A stretch of DNA of 64,000 bases from Thiomicrospira pelophila DSM 1534 (GTDB taxonomy: Bacteria; Pseudomonadota; Gammaproteobacteria; Thiomicrospirales; Thiomicrospiraceae): the NCBI RefSeq assembly GCF_000711195.1, contig NZ_JOMR01000001.1:1736001-1800000 (forward strand). The letters run 5' to 3'. Every line of letters begins with the position of its first letter. Positions within the stretch are counted from its first letter, which is position 1. The position numbers and the translations under genes are program-made. Under the pieces are notes generated by a model that worked only from the letters and a program-made list of their open reading frames with translations, was not told the origin of the DNA and ran no database searches. This document shows, in pieces, positions 25,992 to 37,715 of this stretch.

Positions 25992-28161
25992 ACTGCATCT
26001 TAGCCCAAAACTGACGGCCAGTACCCGGGTAGTCGGCCTGATAGGCGGCGAGGTATTTATCTGCACCGGCTAAGTCAGATAGAGTGCCGTTTATTGGCGA
26101 AGCGTAGCGCTGATCGGTATCGGCTAAATTCTCCACGCCCAATCTAAAAATTAAGCCCTTAAACGTCTCACTAGCATAAGAAGCCGTCAAATTCGTCACA
26201 CTATAGGGTTTCAGGTTTTCCCGACCATCATAGGGTTCACGGAAACGTTCGCCGATATATTTCGACCAAACCGTCATTCTCCATTGCGAGTTAAGCTCAT
26301 AATTTAAACCGAGTGCCGCCATTCGATCCGTCGAACCGACTAAACGCACGTCATTATCAACATCTTTGGTATCTAGCCAACTCGCGTTCGCAAAACCAAT
26401 TAAGTCTTGTGCCAAATTAAATTCGGTATCCCATTCGACGCCTTTTGAGATCACATTTTTGAAAGGTTCAGCACTATAGTCTCCATCGAAATAACCGAAG
26501 TAAACACTACCTCTTGGCATGTTGTTATAGTCAGAATAAAATCCTGTAAATCTATGCGTTTGCTTTAAGCCTTGAAAAATATAGCCTAGTTCATAATGGT
26601 CGGTTTCGCTAACATAAGGTTTGGGATTAGGCGCTCCCCCTACATCCGTCACTTGACCAATTGGCGGTGTAATCAATGAGCGGCTGAACTGGGCTTTAAT
26701 GATGTGTTGATCGGTTAAACGCCAAACGCCTGCAATTTTAGGAGTGATATTTAGCTCTTCAAGCTTTTCAAATGGGTTGGTTTGAGGATCAGCTTCTGTG
26801 CGATCCTGGTAGCCTATAAACGCTTTTTGGGCACGAACACCAGTGGTCAAAGTAAACTGATCATTCGGACGCCATTCGTCCTGCACATAAACAGCAAACA
26901 CCAGGCGTAAATCACCCTCTGAACCTTGTTCTAGATCTTTTTGTATGTCATCGTCAGGATTCTCATTACCAAGAATCGAGTCTGAAGTTAACTTAATGAT
27001 TTCGACTCGCTCAACATCCGCGCCCAATAAGGCACGATGCTGCGAATTTGCATCGTATACCAAATGACCCGATAAATTCAGCACACGCTCGGTTAAATAG
27101 CTTTCAATCGGGCTTTGATGGGCTAAAAAACCAACGTCAGGGTCTGGTTGCATAAAACTGATATCTTCAGAAGTATAAAGTGTTTTAAGCTGATAATTTT
27201 TTTGCTGCGCACCTAGATGCCATTCATAATTCCAACCAGGAGTCAGATCGCTGGATTGACGTACGCCCAGCAACATATCGCGATAACGCTGGTTGTAATC
27301 TTGAGTTTCTTTAGGTAAAAACTCAATAAAACCAAAGTAATCACCGGTTTGATATTCCTGCGTTTGCCAATAAAATTCAGTGTCGTTATGAGAAAGGTTC
27401 ACTAACAGGTTACGAAAAGCTTTGCGGTCGTTCACCAGGCCTGGTGCTTGTGAGTAGCTTGCTAAATCAAGAGCTCCACCAGCTATCAGAGGGTCAGCCT
27501 CGGTTAACACATCCCCTTCTACTCTACGACCACTTTTGTCTTGCTGCCATTGCGAAAAGCTTAATGAAAGCTGACTTTGTTTTGACCCAGACTCAAACTG
27601 TTCGCTCGCACTAACATGATTGTAAGCACGGCTGCCAACACCAACTGAAAAATGGCGATCCTTTTTTGAAATAACATTCACCACACCCGAATAAGCAAAG
27701 TCACCATGCAAGACCGAAGCCGCGCCGCGAATGACCTCAATACGCTCGACCTGCTCGATCGGCATATGCAAAATGCCTTCGCTATAACCGGCCGAACTGT
27801 TGACCATGTTGACATTGTCTAGCATCAACTTAACCGTGCCACCAGAATAAGGCGTGCCTAACCCCCGCATAACCAAAACCGACTGGCCCAAGTGATTGGG
27901 CTGAACCTCAATCGAGGTCGTCATAGACAAGGCGTCTTTTACCGTTCGCACCCCATAACGCATTAACTCCGTGCCACGTAACACGCTAATTGAACCCGGT
28001 ACATAGTCCGCATTCACTTTGGTGCGTGTCACCAATTCGGTTTGCGCATTCAATAACGCCATTAACTCTTGGTAGGCTTGTTCATCAGAATCGTTTGCAT
28101 GAAGCTGGAAAGGTAGAATTGCAACAGAAAGACTTAAGGTGATTAATCGATATTTAAGCAT
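25981..28161 (-). CDS. TonB-dependent outer-membrane receptor
   Basis: 726 residues: signal peptide (1-22, ending LHAN), plug domain (about 45-165) with VRTVKDALSMTTSIEV, VLVMRGLGTPYSGGTVKLMLDNV and VERIEVIRGAASVLHGDFAYSGVVNVI, then a beta-barrel ending in Phe (AKMQYEF). It imports a siderophore, cobalamin or similar compound with TonB-ExbBD energy. The substrate is not evident and no Fur box was recognised. The first residues QELMALLNAQTELVTRTKVNADYVPGS are close to those of TonB receptors without a STN domain. Confidence 0.92.
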   Translation of the reverse strand: MLKYRLITLSLSVAILPFQLHANDSDEQAYQELMALLNAQTELVTRTKVNADYVPGSISVLRGTELMRYGVRTVKDALSMTTSIEVQPNHLGQSVLVMRGLGTPYSGGTVKLMLDNVNMVNSSAGYSEGILHMPIEQVERIEVIRGAASVLHGDFAYSGVVNVISKKDRHFSVGVGSRAYNHVSASEQFESGSKQSQLSLSFSQWQQDKSGRRVEGDVLTEADPLIAGGALDLASYSQAPGLVNDRKAFRNLLVNLSHNDTEFYWQTQEYQTGDYFGFIEFLPKETQDYNQRYRDMLLGVRQSSDLTPGWNYEWHLGAQQKNYQLKTLYTSEDISFMQPDPDVGFLAHQSPIESYLTERVLNLSGHLVYDANSQHRALLGADVERVEIIKLTSDSILGNENPDDDIQKDLEQGSEGDLRLVFAVYVQDEWRPNDQFTLTTGVRAQKAFIGYQDRTEADPQTNPFEKLEELNITPKIAGVWRLTDQHIIKAQFSRSLITPPIGQVTDVGGAPNPKPYVSETDHYELGYIFQGLKQTHRFTGFYSDYNNMPRGSVYFGYFDGDYSAEPFKNVISKGVEWDTEFNLAQDLIGFANASWLDTKDVDNDVRLVGSTDRMAALGLNYELNSQWRMTVWSKYIGERFREPYDGRENLKPYSVTNLTASYASETFKGLIFRLGVENLADTDQRYASPINGTLSDLAGADKYLAAYQADYPGTGRQFWAKMQYEF
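27433..27446. repeat. CACCAGGCCTGGTG palindrome (in gene)
   Basis: Perfect copy in the TonB receptor, read on the minus strand as A-P-G-L-V in a barrel loop. Confidence 0.9.
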
Positions 28162-28201
28162 AGAAAGTTCAATATATTATTTTTAGTAAGGTCATTCTAT
28201 A

Positions 28202-28498
28202 TTAACGTAACGATTTTTCCCAGATGACATGATTATGGCCGCGTTTTGCCGCATCCAATAAGTCTAATAACGGTTGTGCACGGTGCGCCAAACTCACTGA
28301 ATCGTCATCCCAACTATCCCCAGATTGAGCGGATGGATTAAGCACGGCCTCACTTAACTTACTTGACGCTTGCTCAACTTCTTCTTCGGTTAGGGCACCC
28401 GGCACACTTCCACTATGCCCCATTAGGCCAATTAACTTAAGTGCCACATGATCAAACATGCTGACATCGGCATGATTTTTAGTTTGAAATACGATCAT
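28202..28498 (-). CDS. DUF1840 protein
   Basis: 98 residues. It reads IVFQTKNHADVSMFDHVALKL, then GLMGHSGSVPGALTEEEV, then SLAHRAQPLLDLLDAAKRG and a final VIWEK, the DUF1840 pattern; function unknown. AGGAG six bases before ATG at 28498 decides the start over a longer frame. It lies 40 bp upstream of the TonB receptor gene in the same direction. Confidence 0.88.
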   Translation of the reverse strand: MIVFQTKNHADVSMFDHVALKLIGLMGHSGSVPGALTEEEVEQASSKLSEAVLNPSAQSGDSWDDDSVSLAHRAQPLLDLLDAAKRGHNHVIWEKSLR

Positions 28499-28708
28499 TT
28501 TAAACTCCTGTTTTAAGTCTTCAGTATGCCATAACTCAATCAAGACACCTTAAATTTATAAGCAAACTAAGAAGCTTTTGATTAACGCCACCATTGGCCA
28601 AAACGAGACTATAAAACAAAACCCTTAATTTGGGTCGGTTGATTAAATTATAGATAGGTATATGATTAATAGTGAAGTTTTCATTCGAATTCCGTTCAGG
28701 AGGTCACC

Positions 28709-29188
28709 ATGAAGTTCAATCAAGCCATTCTAGTTATTGGTAACTTAAGCCGTTTAACCGCTTACCGGGTTACACAGGCACCCGCCATTGATCGACACGA
28801 AACCAACCAAACAAGTCACACCCGAAACCAGGGCACACCTAAAACAACCACTCAACTGCATCTCATTAAAGAAATCGATTACAGCGAAGCTCGCCAAAAA
28901 ACCAGTGAACTACTGAGTGACCAAGCCGGAAACTTTAATAACGCCAGTGGTGAAAACCATAACCTAGAAACCGAAATGTCCAAACGCGGCCTAAATAAAA
29001 TCAGTGAGGATATTAAGGAACTGATTAACTCTGAATCACCCGATAGCTGGTATTTAGCCTTTCCCAAACAAACCCATCAGCAGTTAGTGAGTTCACTGCT
29101 ACCACTAACCCAGTCAACTTTAAAAAAGTCTTTACCCTTGGATTTAACAAAGACTGATAAAGAAAAACTTCTTACCCATTTTGATTAA
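28709..29188 (+). CDS. host-attachment (AtsE-like) family protein
   Basis: 159 residues. The N-terminal strand AILVIGNLSRLTAYRV, the central A-R-x-x-T region, WYLAFPKQTHQQLVSSLLP and the end DLTKTDKEKLLTHF match the family named after an Agrobacterium attachment factor; in free-living bacteria the role is unknown. A very strong ribosome site AGGAGGT lies five bases before ATG. An intrinsic terminator follows. Confidence 0.78.
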   Translation: MKFNQAILVIGNLSRLTAYRVTQAPAIDRHETNQTSHTRNQGTPKTTTQLHLIKEIDYSEARQKTSELLSDQAGNFNNASGENHNLETEMSKRGLNKISEDIKELINSESPDSWYLAFPKQTHQQLVSSLLPLTQSTLKKSLPLDLTKTDKEKLLTHFD

Positions 29189-29212
29189 CTTAAACACTAA
29201 ATTTTAGACAAT

Positions 29213-29241
29213 AAAAAAGCCCGTACAAGACGGGCTTTTTT
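29213..29241. terminator. bidirectional Rho-independent terminator
   Basis: AAAAAAGCCCGT, loop ACAAG, ACGGGCTTTTTT. It ends the attachment-family gene on the plus strand and the tRNA-Met transcript on the minus strand. Confidence 0.95.
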
Positions 29242-29248
29242 GGATATA

Positions 29249-29325
29249 TGGTGGCTACACCGGGATTCGAACCTGGGACCCCATCATTATGAGTGATGTG
29301 CTCTAACCAACTGAGCTATGTAGCC
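29249..29325 (-). tRNA. tRNA-Met (CAT), elongator
   Basis: 77 nt including encoded CCA. The cloverleaf is complete: acceptor GGCTACA/TGTAGCC, D-loop AGCTCAGTTGGTTAGAGC, anticodon CTCATAA, T-arm GGTTCGAATC. Very close to E. coli elongator tRNA-Met. The acceptor starts GGC rather than with a C-A mismatch, so it is not the initiator. Confidence 0.97.
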
Positions 29326-29398
29326 GAAAGATGCGCGTATTATAAGGAAGTTTCAGATTTTGTCAAAACTTTTATGCGGGTGACGAGCGTTTGCTTGC

Positions 29399-29412
29399 CA
29401 CCAGGCCTGGTG
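29399..29412. repeat. CACCAGGCCTGGTG palindrome, intergenic
   Basis: Copy eight bases beyond the ychF stop, between ychF and tRNA-Met. Confidence 0.9.
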
Positions 29413-29419
29413 ATCTTGG

Positions 29420-30511
29420 TTATACGTTAAAACGGAAGTGCATAACATCGCCATCTTGCACGATATATTCTTTGCCTTCTAGGCGTAACTTGCCGGCTTC
29501 TTTTGCACCTTGTTCACCGTTGTATTTGACAAAGTCTTCATAAGCGGTCACTTCGGCACGAATAAAACCTTTTTCGAAATCGGTATGGATCACACCAGCC
29601 GCCTGAGGTGCGGTTGCGCCAACTTTAACCGTCCAGGCGCGTACCTCCTTCACACCGGCGGTAAAGTAGGTCTGCAGGCCTAATAGGCTGTAACCTGCGC
29701 GAATTACGCGGTTCAAACCAGGTTCGTCTAAGCCCATGCCTTGCAAGAAGTCCATTTTGTCTTCGTCATCCAGCTCGGCAATTTCAGATTCAATCGCAGC
29801 GCATACCGGCACCACTACCGCACCTTGCTCTTCGGCTATCTTGCGCACTGCGTCTAAATAAGGGTTGTTTTCGAATCCGTCTTCATTCACGTTGGCAATG
29901 TACATCATGGGTTTGATGGTTAATAGGTGTAAATCATAAAGTTCGGCTTGCTCGTCTTTGGTTAAATCGACATTACGAACTAATTTACCTTCCGCGATTT
30001 CAGCCGATACTTTCTCCAACACAGCCAAACGTGCTACAGCCTCTTTGTTACCACTTTTGGCCACACGCTGGACTTTTTGAATCGCTTTATCAATCGACTC
30101 CATGTCGGCCAAGACTAATTCCGTATTGATGATATCGATATCCGATAACGGATCCACTTTGCCCGCAACGTGCACGATATCATCGTTTTCAAAACAACGT
30201 ACCACTTGGGTGATGGCGTCGGTCTCACGAATGTTCGCTAGAAACTTGTTTCCTAAACCTTCACCTTTTGAAGCGCCTTCCACCAGGCCTGCAATATCGA
30301 CAAATTCCATGGTTGCAGATAAAACACGCTCTGGCTTCACAATGTCGGCCAGCTTGTCTTGACGTGGATCTGGCACAGGTACGATGCCAACGTTAGGTTC
30401 GATAGTACAAAATGGGTAGTTAGCCGCATCAATACCTGCATTGGTTAAGGCATTAAATAATGTGGATTTACCCACGTTTGGTAAACCTACAATGCCGCAT
30501 TTAATTCCCAT
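29420..30511 (-). CDS. ychF: YchF (OLA1) redox-regulated ATPase
   Basis: 363 residues, canonical length. P-loop [16 protein letters not shown]3 [24 protein letters not shown] in place of the NKxD motif (which is why this family prefers ATP), and a C-terminal TGS domain. It binds ribosomes and is implicated in the stress response. The order prs-rplY-pth-ychF on one strand is the standard gammaproteobacterial one. A near copy of the palindrome falls in the G3 region (A-G-L-V). Confidence 0.97.
   Translation of the reverse strand: MGIKCGIVGLPNVGKSTLFNALTNAGIDAANYPFCTIEPNVGIVPVPDPRQDKLADIVKPERVLSATMEFVDIAGLVEGASKGEGLGNKFLANIRETDAITQVVRCFENDDIVHVAGKVDPLSDIDIINTELVLADMESIDKAIQKVQRVAKSGNKEAVARLAVLEKVSAEIAEGKLVRNVDLTKDEQAELYDLHLLTIKPMMYIANVNEDGFENNPYLDAVRKIAEEQGAVVVPVCAAIESEIAELDDEDKMDFLQGMGLDEPGLNRVIRAGYSLLGLQTYFTAGVKEVRAWTVKVGATAPQAAGVIHTDFEKGFIRAEVTAYEDFVKYNGEQGAKEAGKLRLEGKEYIVQDGDVMHFRFNV
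30281..30292. repeat. half palindrome CACCAGGCCTGC (in gene)
   Basis: Left half intact, in the conserved G3 region of ychF, read on the minus strand as A-G-L-V. Confidence 0.6.
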
Positions 30512-30531
30512 CGAACACTCCTTAAAATTTG

Positions 30532-31110
30532 TTAACTGCGCGTATGAAGTTGATTCATCGCTTTGGCAAAATCACCCGCTAAAATATCGGGCAACACCCT
30601 TGAGGCATCATAGATAGCGTCATCTATTTTTTCGCGCTCAATTTTAGACGGGGATTTTAATACATAATTGACGACTTGATGTCGATCGCCAGGGTGATCA
30701 ATTCCTAAACGTAAGCGATGGAACCCAGGGCCACCTAAGGCGGCTATTGTATCTCGCAGCCCGTTATGACCACCATGCCCACCCGCGGTTTTAAGTTTTG
30801 CGACGCCAACCGGTAAATCGAGCTCGTCATGCGCGACTAAAACTTGGTCAATAGATAGACGATAAAACTTAGCGAGGGCTTGAATAGACTGACCTGAACG
30901 GTTCATAAAGGTCATAGGCTTGAGCAACCAGGCCTGGTGACCATTTAAATCAATCTTGGCCACCTCACCTAGAAATTTGGTTTCTGGACGAAACACCACA
31001 TTTTGTTGACGGGCTATTTCCTCCACAAACCAAAAACCAGCGTTATGTCGGGTCTGGTCATATTGTTCGCCCGGATTTCCCAGACCGACAATGAGTTGAA
31101 CAGAGGACAT
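30532..31110 (-). CDS. pth: peptidyl-tRNA hydrolase
   Basis: 192 residues. [20 protein letters not shown] has the catalytic His, MTFMNRSG the Asn, and HDELDLPVG the Asp; [11 protein letters not shown] is intact. It recycles peptidyl-tRNA in the cytosol. Sits 42 bp after rplY and 20 bp before ychF in the same direction. A palindrome copy encodes HQAW just before MTFMN. Confidence 0.98.
   Translation of the reverse strand: MSSVQLIVGLGNPGEQYDQTRHNAGFWFVEEIARQQNVVFRPETKFLGEVAKIDLNGHQAWLLKPMTFMNRSGQSIQALAKFYRLSIDQVLVAHDELDLPVGVAKLKTAGGHGGHNGLRDTIAALGGPGFHRLRLGIDHPGDRHQVVNYVLKSPSKIEREKIDDAIYDASRVLPDILAGDFAKAMNQLHTRS
30927..30939. repeat. ACCAGGCCTGGTG palindrome (in gene)
   Basis: Perfect copy in pth, read on the minus strand as H-Q-A-W at a variable position of the enzyme. 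Confidence 0.9.
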
Positions 31111-31152
31111 AAACGCTGGTTCCTAGAGGTTAGGTTCGTGTGAACCGTTTAA

Positions 31153-31740
31153 TTAACCTTTGATTCTAACTTTACCAATACCGACAACGGCTTGGTCGTA
31201 GTCTGTGTTGCCATGTAACAAGGCTACGACTTCAACACCTTTTGGCAATTGAAGGTCAGACAAACGTAGGTTAGCACCCGCTTCCATTCCAGATACATCG
31301 ATTTCGATGGCTTTAGGAAGATTTTTAGCCGTACAACGAATTTCTACCGTCTTCTGGAAGAAAGTCATCAAGCCACCTAGCTTAACGCCTGGTGCTTTTG
31401 ATGCGCCAGCAAACTTGATTGGCACACGCTTAGTCACACGAGTCTTATCGGTTACACGCTGTAAATCCAAGTGCATAACATCAGCACGCGCCGGATGTCT
31501 TTGCATGTCTTTGATGATGACCTTTTCTTTGCTGCCACCTTGTACATCAACCGTAAGCACGGTGTTATACACATCAATATTTTCCAAGGCTTTTTTTACA
31601 AACTTGCCTTCAAAGGTGACCGATACGGCGTCTTTTTCAGAACCATAAATAATGGCCGGTACTTTGCCCGCATGACGAAGGCGGCGGCTCGCACCTTTCC
31701 CCTCAGTCGAGCGGACTTCTGCTGTCCATACTTCACTCAT
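31153..31740 (-). CDS. rplY: ribosomal protein bL25 (Ctc form)
   Basis: 195 residues, i.e. the long Ctc-type with the N-terminal L25 5S-rRNA-binding domain (1-92, GKGASRRLRHAGKVPAIIYG) and a C-terminal TL5/Ctc domain. It binds 5S rRNA in the large subunit. It follows prs after a 180-bp gap that contains an intrinsic terminator. Confidence 0.96.
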   Translation of the reverse strand: MSEVWTAEVRSTEGKGASRRLRHAGKVPAIIYGSEKDAVSVTFEGKFVKKALENIDVYNTVLTVDVQGGSKEKVIIKDMQRHPARADVMHLDLQRVTDKTRVTKRVPIKFAGASKAPGVKLGGLMTFFQKTVEIRCTAKNLPKAIEIDVSGMEAGANLRLSDLQLPKGVEVVALLHGNTDYDQAVVGIGKVRIKG

Positions 31741-31862
31741 AGTGATTACTCCGTTAACAGGGTTTCAACCCCAATTCAATAAGCCTTTAACCGCGACCAG
31801 ATAAAGGAAAGCGTGCATTATACTGATTTCGCACCTATTTTCCAATCTAAATTAACAAACAA

Positions 31863-31903
31863 AAAAGCCGATAAGCACCAGGCCTGGTACTTATCGGCTT
31901 TTA
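31863..31903. terminator. terminator hairpin built around a palindrome copy
   Basis: AAAGCCGATAAG - CACCAGGCCTGGTA - CTTATCGGCTTT. The repeat forms the upper stem, giving a hairpin of about 18 bp with a single mismatch and T/A runs at both ends. It lies between prs and rplY (minus strand), 20 bases after the prs stop, and carries an exact 12-bp core at 31877-31888. Confidence 0.85.
31877..31888. repeat. ACCAGGCCTGGT palindrome inside a terminator stem
   Basis: Perfect core that forms the top of the prs terminator hairpin. Confidence 0.9.
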
Positions 31904-31922
31904 AAACAAACTTAGTTAACGT

Positions 31923-32882
31923 TTAGATTTCAGGCATTAAAGCCGTAACCGACTCTTCGTTGTTCACACGGCGAATGGTTTCACCTAACATTGAGGCAAT
32001 AGACACTTGACGAATTTTATCACAAGCCATCGCTTCAGCTGAGCGCGGAATCGTATCCGTCACAACTAACTCTTTCAAAGCCGACTTTCGAATATTTTCT
32101 ACCGCCGGACCTGATAAAACTGCGTGAGTAGCATAAGCAGTTACACTTTTCGCACCGTTCTCGATCAAAGCCGCGGCGGCTTTACATAGAGTACCCGCGG
32201 TATCGACCATATCATCAACTACGATACAATCGCGACCTTTGACTTCACCGATCACATGCATAACTTGAGAAACATTGGCTTTAGGACGACGTTTGTCAAT
32301 AATCGCTAGATCGGCATTTAAGGCTTTCGCCACTGCTCGAGCACGCACCACACCGCCAACATCAGGCGAAACCACGGTTACATTACTCACGTCCAACTCT
32401 TTCAGCATATCTTCAACCAAGACGGGCGAAGCGTAGATATTATCCACAGGAATATCAAAGAAACCTTGAATCTGATCAGAGTGCAAATCCACTGTAATAA
32501 CACGGTCAGCACCCGCCAAGGTAATCATATCCGCCGCTAAACGTGCGGTAATTGGGACTCGTGCAGAATGAGGACGACGATCTTGGCGAGCAAAACCATA
32601 ATACGGCACAACAGCCGTAATGCGTTTGGCTGAAGCTCGCTTAAGTGCGTCAATCATCACCAACATTTCCATCAGGTTGACAGCCGGTTCTGGCGTACAA
32701 GTCGGCTGCAAGACATATACGTCTCTACCACGGACAGATTCGGTAATCTCGACCATGATTTCGCCATCGCTAAACCGGCCGACATTTGCTTTACCCAAGG
32801 GTTGATCTAAATAGAGGGAGATGTTCTCTGCAAGAGTGACATTTGCATTTCCCGCAAATATCATGACATTTTTGTTAGCCAT
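31923..32882 (-). CDS. prs: ribose-phosphate pyrophosphokinase (PRPP synthase)
   Basis: 319 residues. [21 protein letters not shown] (ATP loop), [15 protein letters not shown] (metal site), VVSPDVGG, and the PRPP loop [11 protein letters not shown] are all present. It makes PRPP for nucleotides, His and Trp. It follows tRNA-Gln by 51 bp on the same strand. Confidence 0.98.
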   Translation of the reverse strand: MANKNVMIFAGNANVTLAENISLYLDQPLGKANVGRFSDGEIMVEITESVRGRDVYVLQPTCTPEPAVNLMEMLVMIDALKRASAKRITAVVPYYGFARQDRRPHSARVPITARLAADMITLAGADRVITVDLHSDQIQGFFDIPVDNIYASPVLVEDMLKELDVSNVTVVSPDVGGVVRARAVAKALNADLAIIDKRRPKANVSQVMHVIGEVKGRDCIVVDDMVDTAGTLCKAAAALIENGAKSVTAYATHAVLSGPAVENIRKSALKELVVTDTIPRSAEAMACDKIRQVSIASMLGETIRRVNNEESVTALMPEI

Positions 32883-32933
32883 TAATGGCGGCTCCTGTCG
32901 AGGATAAACTGAATTTGGGGAATAAGGATGAGA

Positions 32934-33008
32934 TGGCTGGGCCGGAAGGATTCGAACCTTCGCATGACGGGATCAAAACCCGCTGCCTTACCGCTTGGCT
33001 ACGGCCCA
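32934..33008 (-). tRNA. tRNA-Gln (TTG)
   Basis: 75 nt with encoded CCA. Acceptor TGGGCCG/CGGCCCA, anticodon loop TTTTGAT (anticodon TTG), T-arm GGTTCGAATCC. The tRNA-Gln before prs is a conserved gammaproteobacterial neighbour. Confidence 0.97.
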
Positions 33009-33215
33009 AAAGATCTCTGTCGTAAGACAGGTGCGTATTATCCATTGATTAAGGAAAAGATCAAGTAAAAGTTGAGGTTTTTTTGAAATTTTATACGCTG
33101 AATCTTCATTCATTCTCACCTTGGTATAGAACTTAATCGAGTTGATAAATCCGATCGTCCTATTTAGGCTTCACTATACAATGAGGCCTGGCTAAGGACA
33201 AGCTTTCAAAATCAA

Positions 33216-34936
33216 TCACTTAGTTTTTAGTTCTTGCATTAAATTCGGCAGCACCGGATTATCGGGGAATTGCTTATGATGTTTTTGCCATAAGTTTTGG
33301 GCCTGGTCGTATTTTTTTAGCGCCCACTTAATTTTGATCATGTGTATCAGCACTTCGTCATTTTGATTAAGCGACCAGGCTTGCTCTATGTATTTTTCAG
33401 CCTCCACGTAGCGTCGCTCTTTATAAGCTAACCAAGCTAAGCTGTCGATAATATGAAAGCTATTGGGGGCAAGCTCTAAAGCTTTGTTTAACAAGCGCTC
33501 CGCTTCACCCAATTGGCGATTTTGTTCTACATAATAAAAACCTAGTGCGTTTAACGCATCTGGCTCGTTTGGATGATCCTTTAGAATGCCTTTAATAATG
33601 TCTTCATATTCATCATACGCCCCCAGCTCATAGAGTGCCATGGCTAAAGAATAGCTCATAGTTAGCTGATCAACCGATAATTCTAAAGCTAACCGATATT
33701 GATCCGCCGCACTGGCCCATTCGCCAGACTGCCCATAAAAAATACCGCGGGCGCGCAATATTTTGACTTGCTCTTGATCATCCGCCGGTTGCAACTGATC
33801 CAAATATTGCAATACCGCATCAAGACCTTGCGTTTCAAACAATATTTGTGAAATGAGCAAGTTCGCATCCAGCTGATAATTAGGGTGCACGACACGCTCT
33901 AATTGTGAACGCGCTTGAGCATAATCACCTTGGCTTTTAGCGATTACACCGAGATAGTAATAACTGACATCTCTGTAACCTTCGACTTTTAATAGTTTTT
34001 CCAATTGTTTTTTTGCAACACCTAAATCCCCCTGCTCCAACTCCAGCAAGGCAAGTGAAAGCTTGGACGTATAAGCTTTGGGATTCGCCGCAACAATCCG
34101 ACTATAACGCTGCTTGGCTTGACTATAAAGCGAAGCTTTGGCTTCTAAACGTGCATAACGTTCCTGCATCATCCAATCTTTTGAATGGGATTGAACGTAA
34201 CTTTCTAACTTGGTTAACCCGCGCTGGATTAAATCGTTTTCTACATACAAGTTCGCCAACGCATAATAAACTTCCGCAGGTGCTTGGTGTCGTTCAATAA
34301 CCGCTTCGAGCATATCAACGGCTAACTCTACGCGGCCATATTGATCAGCCGCATAACCGTAAGCGTAACCAGCCGCCCATTCTTGAGGGTAAAGTTCGTA
34401 AAGCGCTTTAAAGAAATCCAAACCGGTATCAGTCGGGGTGGATTGCACCACTTGGGCGGCGGCATTTTTTAGGTCATCTTCTAGGCTAAGCTCGGATCTT
34501 GTTCGATAAGATTGCCAATAATCTAATGCCTCCGTTAACTTGCCCTGTCTTAGTGACATGATGTAACCCACCCTCCAAGGAGTGGCATCTTCCGGGTTCA
34601 TTTCACGCCACAAACGCGCGCTTTTATCAATACCTTCTGCGTAAAATGCACTCATTGCCAACTGAAAAGCGCGTTCAATTAGGACAGGGTCACGCGTATT
34701 TTCAGCCACTTCATAAATCAGGTTATATGCACTGAGTAAATCGCCTTTTTGTGCAAACATTTCCCCCATCATAATTTCAAACATCGTGGAGGGTTCAAGC
34801 TTGATTTTAGGTGTTTTATTGACGGAAGAGTTTGATGAAACGGCATGGTCTGCTGAGGTCGACTTGGTTTCCAATTGACTACAGCCAATTAGACCCAACA
34901 CACAAGCGCCCAAAATTGCCCGGCTAATTACTATCA

Positions 34937-34937
<1 letters not shown>
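33216..34937 (-). CDS. TPR-repeat outer-membrane-type lipoprotein
   Basis: 573 residues. The signal peptide ends in the lipobox LIGC (Cys19). The mature protein is a chain of TPR helices throughout; clear ones are DALNALGFYYVEQNRQLGEA and SLAWLAYKERRYVEAEKYI near the C-terminus. The usual neighbours of this protein (TPR, lolB, ispE, tRNA-Gln, prs) suggest an envelope/lipoprotein-related role, but that is inference. GTG start; its G is the last base of the parE stop TAG, so the two genes overlap by one base. Confidence 0.87.
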
Positions 34938-36838
<1,901 letters not shown>

Positions 36839-36847
36839 TCAACCATC

Positions 36848-36861
36848 CACCAGGCCTGGTG
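36848..36861. repeat. CACCAGGCCTGGTG palindrome, intergenic
   Basis: Copy in the 233-bp divergent parE/pdxH gap, 25 bases upstream of the parE start. Confidence 0.9.
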
Positions 36862-37056
36862 ATCCATTTATTCGTTTTTAAACAACCCATATTATTGGTG
36901 AGTCTCTACTTAAAGTAAAGCATTGTTAAAGCCTTACCCGTACAAAGCGTTTGAATAACGCATTTAAAAACCCTATTTTTTGCCTGAAAACCATAGAAAT
37001 AAAATACGATGACGTTTATTATGACTATTTATATTGATAAATAAGAGACTGAATCC

Positions 37057-37710
37057 ATGCCTAATCGCGACTATCACGACCATCGGTTAAACTACCAAAT
37101 GGGTGAATTAAGTGACGATTTTTTAAACCACAACCCTTATGCGTTGTTTCAAGAATGGATGGATGAAGCGTTCGAAAATAAAGTCGCTGAACCTACCGCC
37201 ATGACATTAGCCACAGTGGATGCCACTCAACAACCTCATGCGCGTGTAGTGCTTCTTAAAGCGTTTGATCGTGATGGCTTTGTGTTTTACACTCATTATG
37301 AAAGTGCGAAGGGACGTGAACTCATTACCTCTAAACGCGCCGCAATCAATTTTTTCTGGCCACAGCTAGAACGCCAGATTCGGATTGAAGGTTTGGTAGA
37401 AAAAATAAAACCAGAAGATTCGGACCGCTACTTTCACAGTCGCCCACTTGATAGTCAATTAAGTGCTTATATTTCTCGCCAAAGCCAAACAGTCGAAAAT
37501 CGCCAAGTGCTGGAACAACGCCTGGAAAAAGCCAAAGCCGAATTTGCTGGTAAAACCGTGCCGCGCCCTCAAACCTGGGGTGGTTATCGCTTAGTCGCCA
37601 AACGTTTTGAGTTCTGGCAGGGTCGCCCCAACCGTTTACATGACCGTTTACAGTTCTCGATCCACCCGACCGATCCACAGGCCTGGTCATCTGTGAGACT
37701 GTCGCCATAA
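37057..37710 (+). CDS. pdxH: pyridoxamine 5'-phosphate oxidase
   Basis: 217 residues. MTLATVDATQQPHARVVLLKAFDRDGFVFYTHYESAKGREL is the FMN-binding core, followed by RQIRIEGLVEK, FHSRP, and the C-terminal FWQGRPNRLHDR substrate segment. It makes pyridoxal 5'-phosphate with FMN and O2. It is divergent from parE and 5 bp upstream of ung. Confidence 0.97.
   Translation: MPNRDYHDHRLNYQMGELSDDFLNHNPYALFQEWMDEAFENKVAEPTAMTLATVDATQQPHARVVLLKAFDRDGFVFYTHYESAKGRELITSKRAAINFFWPQLERQIRIEGLVEKIKPEDSDRYFHSRPLDSQLSAYISRQSQTVENRQVLEQRLEKAKAEFAGKTVPRPQTWGGYRLVAKRFEFWQGRPNRLHDRLQFSIHPTDPQAWSSVRLSP
37677..37687. repeat. near copy ACAGGCCTGGT (in gene)
   Basis: Right half intact, read as P-Q-A-W in pdxH near the C-terminus. 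Confidence 0.55.
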
Positions 37711-37715
37711 ACTTT

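Noticed and set aside
29249-29325. tRNA-Met as an integration site
   Set aside because: No duplicated 3' tRNA end or integrase was found next to any of the three tRNA genes.
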